Source of the DNA: Limenecus sp048360435
Lineage (GTDB): Bacteria; Cyanobacteriota; Vampirovibrionia; Gastranaerophilales; Gastranaerophilaceae
Direction: 5' to 3'
NCBI GenBank assembly: GCA_048360435.1
Contig: DBGCOP010000034.1
Location: 49,591-113,590 of the forward strand
DNA: 64,000 nt
Shown in pieces: positions 59,124-64,000 of this stretch. How positions within the stretch are numbered: the first letter of the stretch is position 1; every line of letters begins with the position of its first letter. Position numbers and translations under genes: made by a program. The notes under the pieces are model-generated. The model worked only from the letters and a program-made list of their open reading frames with translations, made no database searches and was not told the DNA's origin.

Positions 59124-62100
59124 ATGAAAAGTAATTTAAAAAAAGTTTATAAGTACAGCTGCAAAATTCTTATGGTTGTTGCTTTTTATTCCTGTGCGTT
59201 GCAGAGCTTAGCTGCCGATTTTAATGCTTCAAACTATGATGAATTGTTAGACAGCATTGCCGGTGTAAATTCATCATCAGATGATGCTAATTCTCTTTAT
59301 ATTACAGATAGTATATCATCACCAACTTTTCATCAGATAAATCAAAATATCGAGATGCAAGGTTCAAATCAAGATAATTTGCATGTATTAACTGGAACTG
59401 ATAAGTATTATCTCTTTATCTTTTCAGGAGAAGATAAAACTGCTTCAATTGATTATCTCCGGTTTTCAGATTCCAATGTTGCAATAGAAAACCAATTTGG
59501 AAATATGACGATTACTAATTCCGCAATTACAGGCAATAATGTAGGTCTTAATACGACAGGAAGTGTAGTAAATCTTACACAAAACACATTTGAAAATAAT
59601 GTAAGTACAGGTGAGGGAGGAGCAATATATAATTCCGGAGCTTCTTCTGTTTTGAACATAGAAGGTAATAAATTTAATTCGAATAAATCCGGTACAAGTG
59701 GTGGTGCTATAAGAAACATTTCCGGCAATATAATTTCGTCAGGAAACAATACATTCACATTAAATACAAGTAAATCCGGCGGTGCAATGTATATTATAGG
59801 CGACAACACAAAATTAATATTAAAGAATGATGTTTTAAATGGTAATTCTGCCCAAAATGAAGAAATTAATCCTTCATTTGGTTATGGCGGTGCTATATAT
59901 AAATCAGGTAAATCCAGCCTGATTGACCTTGACGGAACATTCTTTGTTGAAAACAAGGCAGAATTGGGCGGTGGTGCGATTTATTTTACTCAATCCAACG
60001 ACGGTCCCAGAGGAAATGCTGTTTTAAACGCAAATAACACTATTTTTGAGGGAAATATAGGCGGCGGCAACACTTATTATAGAGGCGGCGGTGCAATTTT
60101 TGCAGAAAATGGCGTAACCACCAATATCGGTAATAATAATACTTTCTCTAATAATCAGGCGGAAAACGGCGGTCATATATTCAACTATGACGGAACTTTA
60201 AATATTGGCGAAAATAATGTTTTTCAAAACGGCAGTGCCTTGGGTTCTGTCTATGGCTGGGGCGGTGCAATAGCAAATGTTAGCAAAGGAGCCAATATTG
60301 CTACTTTGAATATAAATAATTTAAACTCTTTTGAAAACAATTCGGCTGTATACGGAGGAGCTATTTACCAGAGTACAAAGGGCGCAACCTATATTGGAGC
60401 TGACGGCAAAGGTATGAATCAATTCATGAATAATAATTCAACATCAAAAGGTGGTGCAATTTATTCAAACGACACATTAGTTATAAATGGAGAAAATACT
60501 TTATTTGAAAATAACTCTTCAAAAGAAGGCGGAGCTATTTACATAAATAGCGGTAAAGCAGAGATTAACAGCACTTATTTCAACAACAATCAATCTTCTG
60601 CAAATGGAGGAGCTGTTTATACATATCCGGGTGCTACAACTGATATTAAAAATACTACATTTAAAAATAATATATCAAAAGCATCAGGTGGAGCGTTTTT
60701 CAACGGAGTTAATTGCTCGACAAATCTTGAAAATTTGATTTTTGAAAATAATAAAGCAGAAAATGGCGGTGCTCTTTATAATTTCGGCACAGCCGATATC
60801 TCAAACAGCGTTTGGTTTGCAAATAACAATTCAAGTTCAAATGGCGGTGCGATATATAATAAAGGCACACTTAATTTAACAACAGCTGCCGATGATAATA
60901 TTACCTTTGCCAATAACACCAATTCCAAAGGATCTAATGACATCCACAATGATAATGCAACAGTAAACATCAAAGGTGATGAAGGAATAGTGTATATGGA
61001 AGGCGGATTTTCCGGTACAGGTAATATTAACAAAAACTCAGGCAACCATCTTATATTCGGTAAAAACAGCACAAGTGCAGATTATACTGGCAATTTTAAC
61101 CAAACAGCCGGAACAACAACAGTGCAGGGAACATTTTTTGGCGGAAAAAGTGAAATAAGTAATTCGACAGTAAATTGGCTGACAGATAAATCAAAACCGG
61201 AAAGTGGTTCTCTTAAAGTGACAAACAGCACATTATATGTCGGAAACGGCTCGGATAATCATATACTTACATTAAACAATGCAAATGATGAAATAAATAA
61301 AAATACGGTTATTAATCTTTCAATGAATTCGGAAATAAGAAATGATAAAGGAAATGTTACTTTTAATAATGATGGTGATATTTGGTTAGGAAAAGTTACA
61401 AATAGCGGCACGATTACATTAGACCATTTTGAACACGATGGTGAGACAGCCGGTGAATATCATCAAACAGGAGGCGAAACGATTCTTCAAAATGGTTCAA
61501 AACTTACCATGGTTGGAAATAGCAAAATAACAGGCGGTGATGTACATGTTACAACTGATTCTGTTTTGACAGCAGGTACAAATGAAAATTTTCAAAATAT
61601 TGATAATTTCTATATTACAACAGGTGGTCTGTTTAATGCAGGCATATATCCTTTTGCTGTCAAGGATACAATGTATATTTCAAATGGTGTAGTAAACGCA
61701 ATCAGCGGCAATACAACTGTTAATCATATTGGAAACTTAAATATTGGACCTGAGGGCGCTGATTTTAATATAGATATTGATGCTGCATTGGCTCAATCGG
61801 ATAGATTTATAGCGAATAGTATAACCGGTGCGGGAAACTTAAATTTAAATAATTTTCAGATTATCGGTCAGGTTCCCACTGCCGAAAAAATCTACTTTAG
61901 GGTCTTTGATTCAAATAACATAGATAATGATATAACTTTTAGTACAACAAACACAGAAGCTGTCACTCCTCGTTACATATATACTCTCAAATCAGAAGGC
62001 AACGGGTTGTATTCATTAACCCGTCCTAGAGGTGAGAGTGCTTTTAACAAACAGGCATTTCGTGGTCAGGTTGCTACACTGGCAATGTTCAATAATCAGC

Positions 62101-62999
62101 TTTTAGTAAATCAGGCATTGTTTGATCATGTTTATCTGGATAGTGAAGAATTGCTTGCGAAAAGCTATAATGCAAATCGATATGCTTCTATTTCACCTTT
62201 GCTTGCTCCATATCAGTATACAAGAAATGAAGGTGGTGTTTGGTTCAAGCCTTATGTTGCTTTTAACACTTTGAATATGACAAAGGGGTTGAGCAGAGTC
62301 GGCAATAACGCATACGGCTCAATAGTTGGTTTAGATTTTAATCCTGTTAACTTAAAATATGGCTGGAAATTTTTACCAACATCATACATTGCATATAATG
62401 GCGCACACCAATCATTTAATGGTGTAGGTATGTATCAAAATGGAGGACAGGCCGGATTTATGGGTTCATTTCTTCATAGGGATTTTATAACATCTTTTCT
62501 TGCCTTTGGTGGTGGTTACGAAAATGATATGAATGTTCAGGGATTTACTGATCGGACTGGCAACTGGTTTGCTGGATGTGCAGCGAAAGCAGCTTATAAT
62601 TATCGTCCTTCGAAAAATCTGATAGTTCAGCCCAATGCGGTTATGTCATATATGATTTTTGGTAATCAGAACTGGGGATCAAATTTTGGGCAGGTTTCAA
62701 TGAATTCAGGATTTTTAAATGGTATAAATCTTGCTCCTGGATTAAATGTGATATATGGACGTGATACTTGGAGTGTTTATGGTAGTGTTCAATATATGTA
62801 CTTTATAAACGATAAACTTGACGGTAATTTGAATAATGAGAGATTAGATAATATAAGAATGAAACATGGTTATATTGCCTATGGAATAGGAGCTGTAAAA
62901 AATTGGAAAGACCGTTTTTTAGGATATTTACAGATAACTCTTTATAATGGCGGAGTTAACGGGGTAGGCTTCCAGGGTGGTATTTCTTATAAATTTTAA
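59124..62999 (+). CDS. Pmp-like autotransporter adhesin
   Basis: 1291 residues from ATG 59124 (GGAG 6 bases upstream). A signal peptide (K-Y-S-C-K-I-L-M-V-V-A-F-Y-S-C-A-L-Q-S-L-A-A) is followed by a beta-helix passenger with about 15 G-G-A-[IVLMF] motifs alternating with F-x-x-N motifs (F-E-N-N, F-N-S-N, F-V-E-N, F-S-N-N, F-M-N-N), the same repeat pair that defines chlamydial polymorphic membrane proteins. The C-terminal ~280 residues are an autotransporter beta-barrel (G-G-V-W-F-K-P-Y-V-A-F near 1041, ending G-G-I-S-Y-K-F with a terminal Phe). It should be inserted in the outer membrane, with the passenger at the surface for adhesion. Poly-T tracts upstream may make it phase-variable. Single gene. 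Confidence 0.9.
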   Translation: MKSNLKKVYKYSCKILMVVAFYSCALQSLAADFNASNYDELLDSIAGVNSSSDDANSLYITDSISSPTFHQINQNIEMQGSNQDNLHVLTGTDKYYLFIFSGEDKTASIDYLRFSDSNVAIENQFGNMTITNSAITGNNVGLNTTGSVVNLTQNTFENNVSTGEGGAIYNSGASSVLNIEGNKFNSNKSGTSGGAIRNISGNIISSGNNTFTLNTSKSGGAMYIIGDNTKLILKNDVLNGNSAQNEEINPSFGYGGAIYKSGKSSLIDLDGTFFVENKAELGGGAIYFTQSNDGPRGNAVLNANNTIFEGNIGGGNTYYRGGGAIFAENGVTTNIGNNNTFSNNQAENGGHIFNYDGTLNIGENNVFQNGSALGSVYGWGGAIANVSKGANIATLNINNLNSFENNSAVYGGAIYQSTKGATYIGADGKGMNQFMNNNSTSKGGAIYSNDTLVINGENTLFENNSSKEGGAIYINSGKAEINSTYFNNNQSSANGGAVYTYPGATTDIKNTTFKNNISKASGGAFFNGVNCSTNLENLIFENNKAENGGALYNFGTADISNSVWFANNNSSSNGGAIYNKGTLNLTTAADDNITFANNTNSKGSNDIHNDNATVNIKGDEGIVYMEGGFSGTGNINKNSGNHLIFGKNSTSADYTGNFNQTAGTTTVQGTFFGGKSEISNSTVNWLTDKSKPESGSLKVTNSTLYVGNGSDNHILTLNNANDEINKNTVINLSMNSEIRNDKGNVTFNNDGDIWLGKVTNSGTITLDHFEHDGETAGEYHQTGGETILQNGSKLTMVGNSKITGGDVHVTTDSVLTAGTNENFQNIDNFYITTGGLFNAGIYPFAVKDTMYISNGVVNAISGNTTVNHIGNLNIGPEGADFNIDIDAALAQSDRFIANSITGAGNLNLNNFQIIGQVPTAEKIYFRVFDSNNIDNDITFSTTNTEAVTPRYIYTLKSEGNGLYSLTRPRGESAFNKQAFRGQVATLAMFNNQLLVNQALFDHVYLDSEELLAKSYNANRYASISPLLAPYQYTRNEGGVWFKPYVAFNTLNMTKGLSRVGNNAYGSIVGLDFNPVNLKYGWKFLPTSYIAYNGAHQSFNGVGMYQNGGQAGFMGSFLHRDFITSFLAFGGGYENDMNVQGFTDRTGNWFAGCAAKAAYNYRPSKNLIVQPNAVMSYMIFGNQNWGSNFGQVSMNSGFLNGINLAPGLNVIYGRDTWSVYGSVQYMYFINDKLDGNLNNERLDNIRMKHGYIAYGIGAVKNWKDRFLGYLQITLYNGGVNGVGFQGGISYKF

Positions 63000-63181
63000 G
63001 TCTTTGGGAATTATTATAAATATTTTAGGCTTATTGTAAAATGACAGTTGGTTTGAGGAATTATTTATCTTTTTATCTTCTAAGGCGACCTTTTATCTTA
63101 TGCAAATATTTATATGATATTGGCAGGAATTTCAGATAAAACCTGTGTTTGTCTATAAGGTCATGTTCAAACTATCCTACT
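63000..63181. other. Intergenic region between convergent genes
   Basis: About 180 AT-rich bases between the autotransporter stop and the stop of the alcohol dehydrogenase gene. I found no clear terminator hairpin or small gene. Confidence 0.5.
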
Positions 63182-64000
63182 TTAGCAATAAGCCTTTTCA
63201 AAAATCTTGAGATAATCCTGCTCACTGAAAGTAACTAAGTCTGCCGTAATATCACCGCCTAGAACTTCAAATACTTTTGCAGGATATTTTTTCAGTTCTT
63301 CTTTTGCTATTCCTGCTTGGCTCATTTTAAGATCATCACAGCCGACGTCGGCAATCAATTTATTAAGCGCAGTTAAAAAATCTTTACCCGATGCAGGATT
63401 TTCAACCCCCATAGCTTTTGCCATTTTTACAAATCTTTCTTCACCGATACCGTTTTCAATAAAGAAATTATAATATGTAGGAGAAATCATAATAAGCCCT
63501 GCACCATGAGCCAACGCTGGATGAAAACCGCTCATTACATGCTCCATATTATGAGCTGATGTGCTCATTACATAATAGCAGGCAAGAGTATTGGCAAGTG
63601 CAACATAAGAGCGGGCTTCTCTGTTTGAACCATCTTTATATGCAACCGGCAAATATTTTGCAATAAGTTCTATTGCTTTTAGTGCAAACATCTCTGCCAT
63701 AGGGTGAACATTTTTATTCATCATTGTTTCGCTTGCATGAAAAAATACATCCATCCCCTGATAAGCTGTGTATTTTGGCGGAACACTTAACATCAAATCG
63801 CTGTCAACGATTGATATTGCCGGATACATTGACGGTCTTAAAAACAGTGTTTTTTCTTCTAAATCATCCCTGCTGATTATGGCTGCTGCGTTTACTTCGC
63901 TTCCTGTTCCTGCTGATGTTGTAATACAAATATTCGGGGCCGCAGGATTCTGTGGGATTTTTTTACCGCCCTGTTTGCTTAAGCTATAATCCCAGAGATC
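63182..64000 (-). CDS. Iron-containing alcohol dehydrogenase, C-terminal part (cut by window edge)
   Basis: 272 residues are visible; the frame runs off the end of the window, so the N-terminal ~100 residues are missing. I-C-I-T-T-S-A-G-T-G-S-E-V, the family's cofactor-side motif, is present just inside the edge. Iron ligands are in the H-N-M-E-H...F-H-P-A-L-A-H-G region, preceded by Q-G-M-D-V-F-F-H-A-S-E. The family (type III, Fe-ADH) includes butanol and 1,3-propanediol dehydrogenases and lactaldehyde reductases; the substrate cannot be assigned. A role in fermentative NADH reoxidation fits the hydrogenase-based metabolism of the window. Confidence 0.88.
   Translation of the reverse strand, partial: DLWDYSLSKQGGKKIPQNPAAPNICITTSAGTGSEVNAAAIISRDDLEEKTLFLRPSMYPAISIVDSDLMLSVPPKYTAYQGMDVFFHASETMMNKNVHPMAEMFALKAIELIAKYLPVAYKDGSNREARSYVALANTLACYYVMSTSAHNMEHVMSGFHPALAHGAGLIMISPTYYNFFIENGIGEERFVKMAKAMGVENPASGKDFLTALNKLIADVGCDDLKMSQAGIAKEELKKYPAKVFEVLGGDITADLVTFSEQDYLKIFEKAYC

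Noticed and set aside
59600..60900. Repeat array resembling CRISPR
   Set aside because: The repeats are degenerate, in frame and encode G-G-A/F-x-x-N protein repeats of the autotransporter; there are no identical DNA repeats with regular spacers.
63000..63181. Small RNA or terminator between the autotransporter and the alcohol dehydrogenase
   Set aside because: No stem with adequate length and no U-run could be identified.

Overview
The window looks like chromosomal DNA from a fermentative, diderm gut bacterium of low-to-moderate GC, most likely a non-photosynthetic relative of Cyanobacteria (Melainabacteria/Vampirovibrionia, Gastranaerophilales-like). This is an inference. It rests on an electron-bifurcating type [FeFe] hydrogenase, the LL-diaminopimelate aminotransferase route, outer-membrane markers (LptF/G, MlaA, an autotransporter), no respiratory or photosynthetic genes, and several lineage-type proteins of unknown function carrying a short N-terminal S-F-K-G motif.

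Layout. 1-3.9 kb: end of hydC, then hydB and hydA (H2 production from NADH plus reduced ferredoxin), closed by a strong bidirectional terminator. 3.9-11 kb: unknown proteins, a lone leuC, and a minus-strand pair made of an amidohydrolase and a 677-residue unknown. 11-16.3 kb: a three-gene split glutamate synthase under a near-consensus promoter. 16.3-20.5 kb: an LptF/G permease, a small zinc-ribbon-like protein, a MarR regulator with visible operators and its EmrB-type pump, and a secreted protein. 20.5-28.3 kb: a tandem-Trp leader peptide with alternative hairpins ahead of an unknown membrane protein, a secreted GH32 fructan hydrolase, tRNA-Thr(CGU) with rearranged tRNA-like sequence beside it, an SGNH hydrolase, a degenerate kinase-like protein, thioredoxin plus anchored peroxiredoxin, and a SIMPL protein.

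28.5-53 kb is a large surface-polysaccharide locus: glf, two GT2 enzymes and an MsbA-like ABC exporter on the plus strand; then a divergent pair of operons, each headed by its own small XRE regulator. The minus operon encodes two GTs, two radical SAM enzymes and an acyltransferase. The plus operon encodes GT8, GT2, GT2-FkbM, a radical SAM/SPASM protein, a CgeB-like GT, a B12-type radical SAM enzyme, an RmlD-like reductase and a cupin. gmd and ugd flank the end. The centre of the locus is visibly more AT-rich than its surroundings and was probably acquired horizontally.

53-64 kb: a tandem-duplicated HNH protein with one dead copy, an MlaA-alpha/beta hydrolase fusion, dapL, a YkgJ-type cysteine-cluster protein, a 1291-residue Pmp-like autotransporter behind poly-T tracts, and a truncated iron-containing alcohol dehydrogenase.

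The most novel signals are the Trp leader upstream of a non-trp gene, the S-F-K-G tag on unrelated lineage-specific proteins, the shared 'LG-hydrophobic-K' tail on unrelated enzymes of the glycan locus, the radical-SAM-rich glycan locus itself (including one enzyme with SPASM before the radical SAM core), and the MlaA-hydrolase fusion. No CRISPR array, rRNA, transposase or prophage gene was seen.
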